The position numbers and the translations under genes are program-made. Below, in pieces: positions 15,084 to 22,806 of a stretch of DNA of 24,022 bases. The stretch is from VBKO01 sp036393835. GTDB taxonomy: Bacteria; Myxococcota; Myxococcia; Myxococcales; 40CM-4-68-19. The notes beneath the pieces were generated by a model. That model had not been told where the DNA came from. It did no database searches and saw nothing but the letters and a program-made list of their open reading frames with translations. Position 1 is the stretch's first letter; each line of letters starts with the position of its first letter. The stretch covers positions 1 through 24,022 of the forward strand of contig DASWGI010000398.1 in the NCBI GenBank assembly GCA_036393835.1, written 5' to 3'.

Positions 15084-16397
15084 GTGGTCCGCGCCGCGCC
15101 GGCCCTGCTCGCGCTCCTGGCCGCCGTGCCCGCCAGGGCGGACCGCGCCTCCGGCGCCCGCCGGACGCCCACGGTCCAGGCGGTGGAGCGCGCCAAGGGC
15201 GCCGTGGTCAACATCAACGCGCAGGAAGTGGTCAAGGCGCGGGCGGCGCAGGATCCCTTCGACGTCTTCTTCGGTGGCGGCCGCGCGCGCGACCAGGTCC
15301 GCACCAGCCTCGGGTCGGGATTCGTCTTCGACCCCGCCGGCTACGTGCTGACCAACTACCACGTGGTGGAGCGCGGCTCGCGCATCCAGGTCAGCTTCGA
15401 CGACGGGTCGGACTACACCGCCAAGGTGGTCGGCACCGATCCAGGCGGCGACCTCGCCGTGCTCAAGATCCAGTCCGAGAAGAGGTTCCCGGCGGTGGCG
15501 CTGGGCAACAGCTCAGATCTAATGTTGGGCGAGCCGGTCATCGCCATCGGCAATCCGTTCGGCTTGAACCAGAGCGTCAGCGTCGGGGTCGTTTCGGCAT
15601 TGCACCGGACGGTGCGGGCGGACAACCGCAGCTACTACGACTTCGTGCAGACCGACGCGTCGATCAACCCGGGCAACTCGGGCGGGCCGCTGATCAACGC
15701 GGACGGCGAGGTGATCGGCGTCTGTTCGGCCGTCTACGCGAACGCTCAGGGCATCGGGTTCGCCATCCCCATCGAGCGGGCGCTGCGCGTGGCCCGCGAG
15801 CTGGTGAGGAGCGGAGAGCTGGCGGCGAGCTGGTGGGGATTCGAAGCCGGCGCCGCCGAGGGAAAGCCCGGCGCGCGGGTGGACTCGGTGGAGGACGGCT
15901 CCCCGGCGGCCAAGGCCGGCATCCAGCGCGGGGACTTGATCGTGCGCGTCGATCGCTCGCCGGTCCGCGATCCCGACGAGCTGCGCTTCCTGCTCCACGA
16001 CGTGCCCCTCGGCACGCGCGTGGCCCTGGGCGTGCAGCGCGGCAGCGCGAGCCTCGAGCTCTCGCTCACCCCGGGGCCGCTCACGCCCGAGCGGGCCATG
16101 GCCAGCTTCCAGAGCGCGACCGGCCTCGAGCTGGCCGAGGTCTCTCCCGCGGAGGCGCGCCGCGCCGGGCTCGAGGCGCCGCGGGGGCTGGTGGCGGTCG
16201 ACCGGGTGCGGCGGGGATCGCTGGCGCAGCGGGGTGGCCTGCGCCGCGGCGACATCGTCCTGGCGGTGAACAGCGCGGAGGTCGACACGCTGAAGGACTT
16301 CCACAAGGCGGTCGCGCAGGCCCGCAAGAGCGGCCGCGCGGTGCTGCTGGTGCAGCGCGGGTACCAGTTGATGGAATTCGCGCTCGATCTGGGGTGA
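15084..16397 (+). CDS. HtrA/DegP-type periplasmic serine protease with two PDZ domains
   Basis: This envelope quality-control protease or chaperone has about 437 aa. A signal peptide (MVRAAPALLALLAAVPARA) is followed by a trypsin-like domain with His83 (TNYHVVE), Asp113 (GGDLAVLK) and Ser189 (NPGNSGGPL), a complete triad. Two PDZ domains follow, about 245-325 (SPAAKAGIQRGDLIVRVD) and 345-430 (GSLAQRGGLRRGDIVLAVN). GTG 15084 is preceded by GGAGG with 7-nt spacing and starts directly at the signal peptide. ATG 15054 has neither and lies in repeat copy B. It could be called DegQ, DegP or MucD; the sequence does not decide. The DUF1844 gene follows after 4 nt, so they form an operon. Confidence 0.93.
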   Translation: MVRAAPALLALLAAVPARADRASGARRTPTVQAVERAKGAVVNINAQEVVKARAAQDPFDVFFGGGRARDQVRTSLGSGFVFDPAGYVLTNYHVVERGSRIQVSFDDGSDYTAKVVGTDPGGDLAVLKIQSEKRFPAVALGNSSDLMLGEPVIAIGNPFGLNQSVSVGVVSALHRTVRADNRSYYDFVQTDASINPGNSGGPLINADGEVIGVCSAVYANAQGIGFAIPIERALRVARELVRSGELAASWWGFEAGAAEGKPGARVDSVEDGSPAAKAGIQRGDLIVRVDRSPVRDPDELRFLLHDVPLGTRVALGVQRGSASLELSLTPGPLTPERAMASFQSATGLELAEVSPAEARRAGLEAPRGLVAVDRVRRGSLAQRGGLRRGDIVLAVNSAEVDTLKDFHKAVAQARKSGRAVLLVQRGYQLMEFALDLG

Positions 16398-16401
16398 GAC
16401 C

Positions 16402-16695
16402 ATGGCGGACGAACCGAAGCGGCCCCGGCTGGACTTCAACGCATTCGTGCTCTCGCTCGGCTCCTCCGCGGTCATCCACCTCGGGGAGGCGCCCGATCCC
16501 CTCAGCGGCAAGACGCAGGAGCCCGACCTTCCCCTCGCGCAGCAGTCCATAGATCTATTAGCGCTCTTGCAGGAGAAGACGCGCGGGAACCTGAGCGAGG
16601 ACGAGGCCCGCTTCCTCGACACGCTGCTGTATGACCTGCGCGTGCGCTACGTCGCGGCCGCCGGGAAGCGGCCTTCCTCGACGAACAAGCCGTAG
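16402..16695 (+). CDS. DUF1844 domain protein
   Basis: The 97-aa soluble protein matches the short DUF1844 family. It has an N-terminal LDFNAFVLSLGSSAVIHLGE, a central acidic linker, and a helical C-terminus with SIDLLALLQEKTRGNLSEDE and FLDTLLYDLRVRYV. The function of the family is unknown. The ATG at 16402 lies 4 nt after the HtrA stop, with GGGGTGAG as the Shine-Dalgarno inside the end of that gene, so the two are coupled. Codons ATA, CTA and TTA occur close together around 16548-16560, unusual for this GC-rich genome. The last 49 bases overlap the end of the convergent TPR gene. Confidence 0.9.
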   Translation: MADEPKRPRLDFNAFVLSLGSSAVIHLGEAPDPLSGKTQEPDLPLAQQSIDLLALLQEKTRGNLSEDEARFLDTLLYDLRVRYVAAAGKRPSSTNKP

Positions 16696-17588
16696 CGGCG
16701 GCTGCCGGGTGACTCGTCGATCACCCAGCCGACGCGGGCGTGCGCGAAGGGCAACGGACCCAGGCCGCACTCGGGGGTGAGGAGGAAGCGCAGCAGCCGG
16801 CGCGCGCGCAGCGCGTCGATGCCCAGCCCCTGCGCGAGGAACACGGTGGCGGCGGCGGTGAACTCGTCGAGCGGGACCCGGCGGCCGTGCTCGTCCTCGG
16901 TGGTGCCGCCGTAGGACAAGTCGGTCCGCGCCAGCGAGGCGTCCATCGAATCGAAGACCAAGGTCAGGCGGCGCACGCGCCCGTGCGCGTCAGGGACTGC
17001 TTCCAGATCGGCGAACGGCGCGCGGAAGGCGAGCCCGGGAGGCCGCTGCGCGGTGCGGGCGAAGGCGCCGGCCACCACGGGGCTGTGCTCCACGCGCGCG
17101 GCGGGAGCGCCGAGAAGGCTCGCGTGCGCTGCGCGCCGGGCGGCCTCCCGGAGCCCGGCGAGCCGGGCGTGCAGCGCGGGCTGCGGTCCGAGGCGCGTGA
17201 GGAGCGCGGCCAGCTCGCCCGCCGCGCCCTCGTCGTCGCCCAGCGCCTCGAGCGCGGCGGCCCGCTGGGCGCGGGCGCCGGTGTGCTCCGGATCGAGCGC
17301 GAGCGCCTCGGCCTGCGCGTGCGCAGCGAGACCCACTTCGCCCAGCTCGAGCAGCGCGAGCCCGCGCTCGTGCCGCGGCTCGGGGTCTCGCGGGGACCGC
17401 TCGGCGGCCCGGCCCAGCCACTCGGCGGCCAGGCGCGGCTCTCCCGACTTGAGCGCGAGGAGCCCGGCCTCGCGGAACCACCGGGCCCGGTCCGGATGGG
17501 CCGCGCCCCGCTCGACCAACTCCTCGGCTTCGGGCAGCCGCTTCGCCGCGAGCAGGGCCCGGAGCTCGTCTCTGCTGGTATGTCCCAT
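16647..17588 (-). CDS. TPR protein, function unknown
   Basis: The product has 313 aa and no signal peptide. Residues about 5-140 form TPR-like helical hairpins (ARWFREAGLLALKSGEPRLA, RGLALLELGEVGLAAHAQAE). The C-terminal half (about 165-313) is a different domain with mixed strands, including RRLTLVFDSMDASLARTDL and VGWVIDESPGSRRYGLFVEE, which I do not recognise. The ATG at 17588 is preferred to a TTG at 17603, which lies inside repeat copy D. The 3' end runs 49 nt into the convergent DUF1844 gene. The gene lies downstream of the MetX-like hydrolase on the same strand, separated only by repeat D. Confidence 0.8.
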   Translation of the reverse strand: MGHTSRDELRALLAAKRLPEAEELVERGAAHPDRARWFREAGLLALKSGEPRLAAEWLGRAAERSPRDPEPRHERGLALLELGEVGLAAHAQAEALALDPEHTGARAQRAAALEALGDDEGAAGELAALLTRLGPQPALHARLAGLREAARRAAHASLLGAPAARVEHSPVVAGAFARTAQRPPGLAFRAPFADLEAVPDAHGRVRRLTLVFDSMDASLARTDLSYGGTTEDEHGRRVPLDEFTAAATVFLAQGLGIDALRARRLLRFLLTPECGLGPLPFAHARVGWVIDESPGSRRYGLFVEEGRFPAAAT

Positions 17589-17590
17589 CC

Positions 17591-17634
17591 CGTCCGCTCT
17601 CAAAAGCGCAGCGCCGCCCTAGGGGCGGCGACTG
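17591..17634 (-). repeat. Palindromic intergenic repeat, copy D
   Basis: Read on the minus strand, AGTCGCCGCCCCTAGGGGCG forms an 8-bp perfect stem (CGCCGCCC/GGGCGGCG) around TAG, followed by GCTGCGCTTTTGAGAGCGGAC. It is almost identical to copy E. The central TAG is the stop codon of the preceding hydrolase gene, so its last residues (S-R-R-P) are encoded by the repeat. Confidence 0.75.
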
Positions 17635-18668
17635 GCCGCCACTTGCCCGGACCGCTGCAGCAGCTCGGCGAGGTGCTGCTTCCAGACGGCGGGCAGGGAG
17701 TGGGTCCCGTGCCCGCGCGTCTGCGGCGCGATCGGCAGCACCACCGCCTTCCCTCGCCGCACGCGCTGGATCTCGCGCTCGAGGATGCCCAGCTCGGGCG
17801 GGTTGATCAGGTCGTCGGCGGAGTTCACCGCCACGAGCGGCGCCTCGATCGCCTCGAGCTTGGGCGAAGGGTCGTACTCGCGCGAGGCGTCGAAGGCGTA
17901 GAGCATGTCGTTCGCGTCGGTTGCGGCCAGCCGCTTTTGCAGCATCTCCTCGTACAGCTTGTCCGCCGCGTCGCGCGACGGCGCCTGCGCCTGCCAGGGC
18001 AGCGGCGCGCTCCCCATCAGGAGCAGCACGTCGATCGCCGCGACGAGCCCCTGCCGCGGCTGGGTCTCGTACTCGCCGCCCTTCCACGCCGGGTCGCCGC
18101 GGATGCCGTCCAGGATCATCTTGCGCAGGACACGGTTGCGACCGGCGATCTGCACCGGCAGCGACGCGAGCGGCAGCAGGGCGTCCATGAACGCGGGATG
18201 CTGCTCTCCCCACAGCCAGGTGTGCATGCCGCCCATCGAGGTGCCCAGCACGAGCCGCAGGTGCGTGACACCCAGCTTCTCGCGCAGCAGGCGGTATTGC
18301 GCCTCGACCATGTCGTCGTACGTGTAGCGCGGGAACCTCGCGCGCAGCCCGTCGCTGGGCTTTCCCGACTTGCCGTGCCCGATCCCGTCGGGCAACACGA
18401 CGAAGTACTTCTCCGCGTCCAGCAGCTGCCCGGGACCGAAGAGGACCCCCGCGAACGCCTCGGTGAGGAACTGCGCGCCGCTGCCGCCCGTGCCGTGCAG
18501 GATGAGCACGGCGTTGTGCCCGTCGTGCTTGCCCAGCGTGCGGTAGTGGATGCGCAGCTCGGGCAGCGCCTCTCCGGAGACGAACTTGAAGTCCCGGAGC
18601 ACGTGGTCGCCCTCGGCGACGGCGGGCGTGGGGGCGGCGGCCAGCAGGGCCAGCGCGGCGATGAGCAT
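17619..18668 (-). CDS. Secreted alpha/beta hydrolase, homoserine acetyltransferase (MetX)-like
   Basis: The 349-aa product has a signal peptide (MLIAALALLAAAPTPAVA) and a fold resembling homoserine O-acetyltransferases. It shows LRIHYRTLGKHDG, VLILHGTGGSG, PDGIGHGKSGKPSDGLRA, the nucleophile elbow GTSMGG (Ser144), VNSADDLINPPE (likely Asp) and RGHGTHSLPAVW (likely His). MetX itself is cytoplasmic, so an exported version probably acts as an esterase or acyltransferase on another substrate; this is inference. ATG 18668 has GGAGGT 4-5 nt upstream; an upstream in-frame ATG at 18716 lacks a Shine-Dalgarno and would bury the signal peptide. The stop codon lies inside repeat copy D. Confidence 0.87.
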   Translation of the reverse strand: MLIAALALLAAAPTPAVAEGDHVLRDFKFVSGEALPELRIHYRTLGKHDGHNAVLILHGTGGSGAQFLTEAFAGVLFGPGQLLDAEKYFVVLPDGIGHGKSGKPSDGLRARFPRYTYDDMVEAQYRLLREKLGVTHLRLVLGTSMGGMHTWLWGEQHPAFMDALLPLASLPVQIAGRNRVLRKMILDGIRGDPAWKGGEYETQPRQGLVAAIDVLLLMGSAPLPWQAQAPSRDAADKLYEEMLQKRLAATDANDMLYAFDASREYDPSPKLEAIEAPLVAVNSADDLINPPELGILEREIQRVRRGKAVVLPIAPQTRGHGTHSLPAVWKQHLAELLQRSGQVAASRRP

Positions 18669-18740
18669 GGGGACCTCCGGGTGCGGCAACCTCGCACTTC
18701 CGAGGTGGTTCGTCACGCATCAGAAGCGGCCGGGCGCTCC

Positions 18741-18768
18741 TTGCCACGCTGTGTCGGTGCGTTACTTT
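18741..18768 (+). promoter_or_regulatory. Candidate clpB promoter, leaderless
   Basis: TTGCCA (18741-18746; 5/6 of the -35 consensus) and TACTTT (18763-18768) are 16 nt apart. The -10 ends 7 nt before the clpB ATG, so the transcript would start at or next to the ATG. No CIRCE inverted repeat or CCCCAT-type heat-shock box is visible. Confidence 0.45.
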
Positions 18769-18775
18769 GGCCGCC

Positions 18776-21400
18776 ATGAAACTCGACAAGTTCACGGTCA
18801 AGGCGCAGGAGGCGCTGCAGGAGGCGCAGTCGATCGCGCGCCGCCGCGACCACCAGGAGATCCTGCCCGAGCACGTGCTCGCCGCGCTGCTCGCGCAGCA
18901 GGACGGCCTGGTCGCCCCGCTGCTGCAGCGCATCGGCGCCGATCCCAAGCTCGTGCAGGCCCGCCTGGAGGACGAGCTGCGCAAGGTGGCGCAGGTCCAC
19001 GGCGGAGAGGGCGGCCACCTCGCGCAGCGCAGCCTCAAGATCTTCGACGCCGCCGAGGACGAGGCGCAGAAGCTCAAGGACGAATACGTCTCCACCGAGC
19101 ACATCCTGCTGGCGCTCGCTTCCGAGAAGCGGGGCGGGGCGGGCGAGGCGCTGCGCGCCTCCGGCGCGACGCGCGACCGCATCGCGCAGGCGCTCACTGC
19201 CGTCCGCGGCTCGCAGCGCGTCACCTCGCAGGACCCCGAGTCGCAGTACCGGGCGCTGGAGAAGTACGCGATCGACCTCACCGACCGCGCCCGCAAGGGC
19301 AAGCTGGATCCGGTGATCGGCCGCGACGAGGAGATCCGGCGCGTCATCCAGGTCCTCTCCCGCCGCACCAAGAACAACCCGGTGCTGATCGGCGACCCCG
19401 GCGTAGGTAAGACCGCCATCGTGGAGGGGCTCGCCCGCCGGGTGGTGGATGGCGACGTCCCCGAGGGCCTCAAGGACAAGCGCATCGGCGCGCTCGACAT
19501 GGGCGCCCTGGTCGCGGGCACCAAGTTCCGCGGCGAGTTCGAGGAGCGCCTCAAGGCGGTGCTGAAGGAAGTCACCGCGAGCGAGGGGCAGGTCATCCTC
19601 TTCATCGACGAGCTGCACACCATCGTGGGCGCCGGCGCGGCCGAAGGCGCGATGGACGCGGGCAACATGCTCAAGCCGGCGCTCGCGCGCGGCGAGCTGC
19701 ACTGCATCGGCGCCACCACCGTCAACGAGTACCGCAAGCACATCGAGAAGGACCCCGCGCTCGAGCGCCGCTTCCAGCCGGTCATGGTGGGCGAGCCCAG
19801 CGTGGAGGACACCATCTCCATCCTGCGCGGCCTCAAGGAGCGCTACGAGGTGCACCACGGCGTGCGCATCCAGGACAGCGCGCTGGTGGCCGCGGCGACG
19901 CTCTCCAACCGCTACATCACGGACCGCTTCCTGCCCGACAAGGCCATCGACCTGATCGACGAGGCCGCCTCGAGGCTGCGCATGGAGATCGACTCCATGC
20001 CGGCCGAGATGGACGAGGTCCGGCGCAAGGTGCTGCAGCTGCAGATCGAGGAGCAGGCGCTGAAGAAGGAGAGCGACCCGGTCAGCAAGGGCCGGCTCGC
20101 GGAGCTGCAGAAGGAGATCGCGCAGCTGAACGAGAAGCTCTCGGCGCTGAAAGCGCACTGGGAGAACGAGAAACAGGTCATCGGCGCCATCCGCTCCGTG
20201 AAGCAGAAGATCGAGGACGCCAACCAGGCGATGGCCGACGCCGAGCGCAAGGGCGATCTGGGGCGCGCCGCCGAGATCAAGTACGGCGTGCTGCCGGGCC
20301 TTTCGAAGGAGCTCGAGGCGCAGAACAAGAAGCTCGCCGAGCTGCAGAAGCAGAACAAGATGCTCAAGGAGGAGGTCGACGCCGAGGACGTGGCGTACGT
20401 CGTCTCCAAGTGGACCGGCATCCCCGTCTCCAAGCTGCTCGAGGCGGAGATGCAGAAGCTGGTGCACATGGAAGAGCGGCTTCGCCAGCGCGTGGTCGGC
20501 CAGGAGGAGGCGATCCGGGCGGTGTCCAACGCCGTGCGCCGCGCGCGCAGCGGGCTGCAGGACCCCAACCGCCCCATCGGCAGCTTCCTCTTCGCCGGCC
20601 CCACCGGCGTGGGCAAGACGGAGCTGGCGCGGGCACTGGCCGAGTTCCTCTTCGACGACGAGCAGGCGTTGATCCGGCTCGACATGAGCGAGTACATGGA
20701 GAAGCACTCGGTCGCCCGGCTCATCGGCGCGCCTCCCGGCTACGTCGGCTACGACGAGGGCGGGCAGCTCACCGAGGCGGTGCGGCGCCGGCCGTACTCG
20801 GTCATCCTCTTCGACGAGATCGAGAAGGCGCACCGCGACGTGTTCAACGTGTTGCTGCAGATCCTCGACGACGGGCGCCTCACCGACGGGCAAGGCCGCA
20901 CGGTGGACTTCCGCAACGCGGTGGTGATCCTGACCTCCAACCTCGGCTCGCAGCACGTCGCGGGCGGGGACCACGAGGAAGAGAAGCGTCGCGTGAGCGA
21001 GGCGATCCGCGCCGAGCTGCGGCCGGAGCTCTTGAACCGCATCGACGAGGTGGTGGTCTTCCACAGCCTCGGCCGCGAAGAGCTGGCCCGCATCGTGGAC
21101 ATCCAGCTCGCGCGCCTCTCGAAGCTCCTGGCCGACAAGCAGCTGCGGCTGGAGCTGACCGACCGCGCCAAGCAGGCGGTGGGGCGCGCCGGCTACGACC
21201 CGGTGTACGGGGCGCGGCCGCTCAAGCGCGCGCTGCAGCGGATGGTGCTGGACCCGCTGGCCATCAAGGTCCTGCAGGGCGACTTCGCTCCGGGGGACAC
21301 GATCAAGGTCGACGTGGGCGCCTCGGACGAGGCGCTGACGTTCGCCAAGGTGCGCGCCTCCCGGCCTGCGGGGCAGGCCGTGGAAGCCACCCTGCACTGA
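18776..21400 (+). CDS. clpB: ATP-dependent disaggregase ClpB (Hsp100)
   Basis: This hexameric AAA+ chaperone threads aggregated proteins with DnaK help in the cytoplasm. The 874-aa product has the full architecture. Two Clp-N repeats cover 1-145. NBD1 has Walker A GDPGVGKT (206-213) and Walker B ILFIDELHTIVGAG. A long coiled-coil middle domain covers about 400-525 (rich in K/E/Q, e.g. LAELQKEIAQLNEKLSALK), which separates ClpB from ClpA/ClpC. NBD2 has Walker A GPTGVGKT (608-615) and Walker B VILFDEIEKAH. The C-terminal region has GARPLKRALQR. ATG 18776 is used; a TTG three codons earlier has no support. No Shine-Dalgarno is visible and a TAnnnT box lies 7 nt upstream. A long hairpin follows the stop. 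Confidence 0.97.
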   Translation: MKLDKFTVKAQEALQEAQSIARRRDHQEILPEHVLAALLAQQDGLVAPLLQRIGADPKLVQARLEDELRKVAQVHGGEGGHLAQRSLKIFDAAEDEAQKLKDEYVSTEHILLALASEKRGGAGEALRASGATRDRIAQALTAVRGSQRVTSQDPESQYRALEKYAIDLTDRARKGKLDPVIGRDEEIRRVIQVLSRRTKNNPVLIGDPGVGKTAIVEGLARRVVDGDVPEGLKDKRIGALDMGALVAGTKFRGEFEERLKAVLKEVTASEGQVILFIDELHTIVGAGAAEGAMDAGNMLKPALARGELHCIGATTVNEYRKHIEKDPALERRFQPVMVGEPSVEDTISILRGLKERYEVHHGVRIQDSALVAAATLSNRYITDRFLPDKAIDLIDEAASRLRMEIDSMPAEMDEVRRKVLQLQIEEQALKKESDPVSKGRLAELQKEIAQLNEKLSALKAHWENEKQVIGAIRSVKQKIEDANQAMADAERKGDLGRAAEIKYGVLPGLSKELEAQNKKLAELQKQNKMLKEEVDAEDVAYVVSKWTGIPVSKLLEAEMQKLVHMEERLRQRVVGQEEAIRAVSNAVRRARSGLQDPNRPIGSFLFAGPTGVGKTELARALAEFLFDDEQALIRLDMSEYMEKHSVARLIGAPPGYVGYDEGGQLTEAVRRRPYSVILFDEIEKAHRDVFNVLLQILDDGRLTDGQGRTVDFRNAVVILTSNLGSQHVAGGDHEEEKRRVSEAIRAELRPELLNRIDEVVVFHSLGREELARIVDIQLARLSKLLADKQLRLELTDRAKQAVGRAGYDPVYGARPLKRALQRMVLDPLAIKVLQGDFAPGDTIKVDVGASDEALTFAKVRASRPAGQAVEATLH

Positions 21401-21418
21401 GGTCTCACTCCCGGGACA

Positions 21419-21486
21419 GCACGCGCGCCGGGCACCGCGGAGCAGCGAGGGGGAGCTGCTCGCGGCGCCCGGCGCGCGCCTCGTGC
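21419..21486. terminator. Very long GC-rich hairpin after clpB
   Basis: GCACGCGCGCCGGGC (21419-21433) pairs with the region ending at 21486 except for one 5-nt bulge. An inner stem (CCGCGGAGCAGC with GCTGCTCGCGG, one bulged base) extends it. In total about 26 bp close an 8-nt loop. It begins 18 nt after the clpB stop and has no T-tract. It is most likely a 3'-end or bidirectional terminator between the convergent clpB and DUF5666 genes. Confidence 0.55.
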
Positions 21487-21491
21487 ACCAC

Positions 21492-21543
21492 TAGAGCGCA
21501 TCCCCTGACGTCCGCGCTCTGAATAGCGTAGCGCCGCCCGACC
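21492..21543 (-). repeat. Palindromic intergenic repeat, copy C (second in tandem)
   Basis: On the minus strand, GGGCGGCGCTACGCTATTCA is followed by GAGCGCGGACGT and GGGGATGCGCTCT. AGAGCGC and GCGCTCT form a perfect 7-bp inverted repeat across the distal half (21493-21520). The copy follows copy E directly, so this site carries two units. Confidence 0.75.
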
Positions 21544-21544
21544 G

Positions 21545-21597
21545 GCTCTCCAAGAGCGCAGCGCCGCCCCAGGGGCGGCGACTGTCGGCGGCGACTA
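21545..21597 (-). repeat. Palindromic intergenic repeat, copy E (first in tandem)
   Basis: On the minus strand, TAGTCGCCGCC starts at the stop codon of the DUF5666 gene (21597-21595). A second AGTCGCCGCC unit and a CGCCGCCC/GGGCGGCG stem around CTG follow, then GCTGCGCTCTTGGAGAG. It is nearly identical to copy D. Confidence 0.75.
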
Positions 21598-22641
21598 GTC
21601 GTGGTGCTCCTCGTCCTCCCGCTCGACCTCACGGGCCAGGATCGTCCCGTCGGCCTGCGCGACTCCCTTCACCTCGACGCGGTCGCCGACCTTCAGGTCC
21701 GCGAAGGTCAGCGGCATGTCGTGCTCGCCCTCGAAGCGCGTCGAGGAATCGGTCACCACCGTCTTGCCGGCCACCTGGAAGCGATCCGGCGCGGTGACCG
21801 AGGTGATGGCCCCCTCGATCTCGACCTCGTCCCGGACTGGCGGCGCGACCGGCCGCTTCACCACCAGGCGCGCCTTCACCGAGCCGCCGGGCTGCAGCGT
21901 CCCCTGCACCAGGACCCGGTCGCCCACCTTGAGATCGGCGAGCGTGGCGATGCCGACCAGCTTGGTGCTGGCGTCGGTGCTGACGGTCAGCCCGGAGACG
22001 GTGAAGCTCGACTTGCTCGGGTCGACCGAGGACACCATGCCGCGCAGCAGCACCTCGTTGAGCCCCGGCGGCGTCAGCCGCTCGATCTCGCGCGCCAGCA
22101 CCTTCCCACCGGCTTGCAGCGTGCCCTCGACCCGCACGACGTCGCCGACCTTCAGGTCGGCCAGCGTGAGCGGCATGTCCTCCCGCTCCTCGATGCGCGT
22201 GTTGGCGTCGGTGTCCACCTCGATGCCCGAGACGGTGATGCTGGACGCTCCGACCGCGCCGATGGCCCCGACGAGCACGATCTCGTTTCCCTTCGCGGGC
22301 CGAACGACCGCGCCCTTCCCGCTGATCTGCACCGTGATCTGCAGCGTCTGGCCCACCTGCAAGCCGGAGATGCGCACGGTCACGTCGATGCCGCGCGCGC
22401 TGAAGTGCAGCGTGACGTCGCCCGGCGCGACGTCGTCGAAGGTGAACTGCCCCGACGTATCGGTGAACGTGGTGCGCGACGTCCCGACCATCGAGACCTG
22501 CACCGGCTGTCCGCGAACCGCGGAGAGCGACGCCGGATCGAGCATTCCTTCGATTCGCGCTCCCTGTCCCGGCAGGAACGAGCCCTGGCCGCACGCGGCG
22601 GCGAGCGCGAAGAAAAGTACCTTCCAGGCATGGATCCTCAT
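21595..22641 (-). CDS. Lipoprotein with three tandem DUF5666 domains
   Basis: The 348-aa exported protein has a lipobox (LAAACG, Cys about 17). It starts with a carboxypeptidase-regulatory-like beta-sandwich (VSMVGTSRTTFTDTSGQFTF, about 30-110). Three copies of a roughly 70-residue DUF5666 unit follow, each with a V-D-T/S-D-A-x-T-x2 motif and a DLKVGDxVxVxG motif (for example LADLKVGDVVRVEG, LADLKVGDRVLVQG, FADLKVGDRVEVKG). DUF5666 proteins are exported and their function is unknown. ATG 22641 has AGGAGGT 4-5 nt upstream; a longer frame to 22716 lacks this. The stop is at the first base of repeat copy E. It is divergent from the DUF1285-like gene. Confidence 0.88.
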   Translation of the reverse strand: MRIHAWKVLFFALAAACGQGSFLPGQGARIEGMLDPASLSAVRGQPVQVSMVGTSRTTFTDTSGQFTFDDVAPGDVTLHFSARGIDVTVRISGLQVGQTLQITVQISGKGAVVRPAKGNEIVLVGAIGAVGASSITVSGIEVDTDANTRIEEREDMPLTLADLKVGDVVRVEGTLQAGGKVLAREIERLTPPGLNEVLLRGMVSSVDPSKSSFTVSGLTVSTDASTKLVGIATLADLKVGDRVLVQGTLQPGGSVKARLVVKRPVAPPVRDEVEIEGAITSVTAPDRFQVAGKTVVTDSSTRFEGEHDMPLTFADLKVGDRVEVKGVAQADGTILAREVEREDEEHHD

Positions 22642-22806
22642 GGGAACCTCCTCTGCCGGCGAGGCGCGCACCACTCCTGTGAGGCGATGTCGGGCGCCCG
22701 TCCCCCCGGCTGCCACCTATAACCCCCGCGCCCCGCGCGCAGTGACAAGCATCACGAGGGGTCCGTTGGTCCGAGCGACCGGGGTCGCGCACCGGCGCCA
22801 TCCGCC

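Noticed and set aside
13946..16552. 868-codon plus-strand open frame
   Set aside because: It crosses thiE in antisense and HtrA out of frame; its translation has no motifs and is Arg/Gly-rich, typical of a GC shadow.
18720..18775. CIRCE or sigma-32 promoter before clpB
   Set aside because: No TTAGCACTC inverted repeat and no CTTGAAA/CCCCAT pair; only a sigma-70-like TTGCCA-N16-TACTTT is present.
16990..19836. 948-codon minus-strand open frame over clpB and the MetX-like gene
   Set aside because: It is antisense to the N-terminal half of ClpB and out of frame with the hydrolase and TPR genes; no family features.
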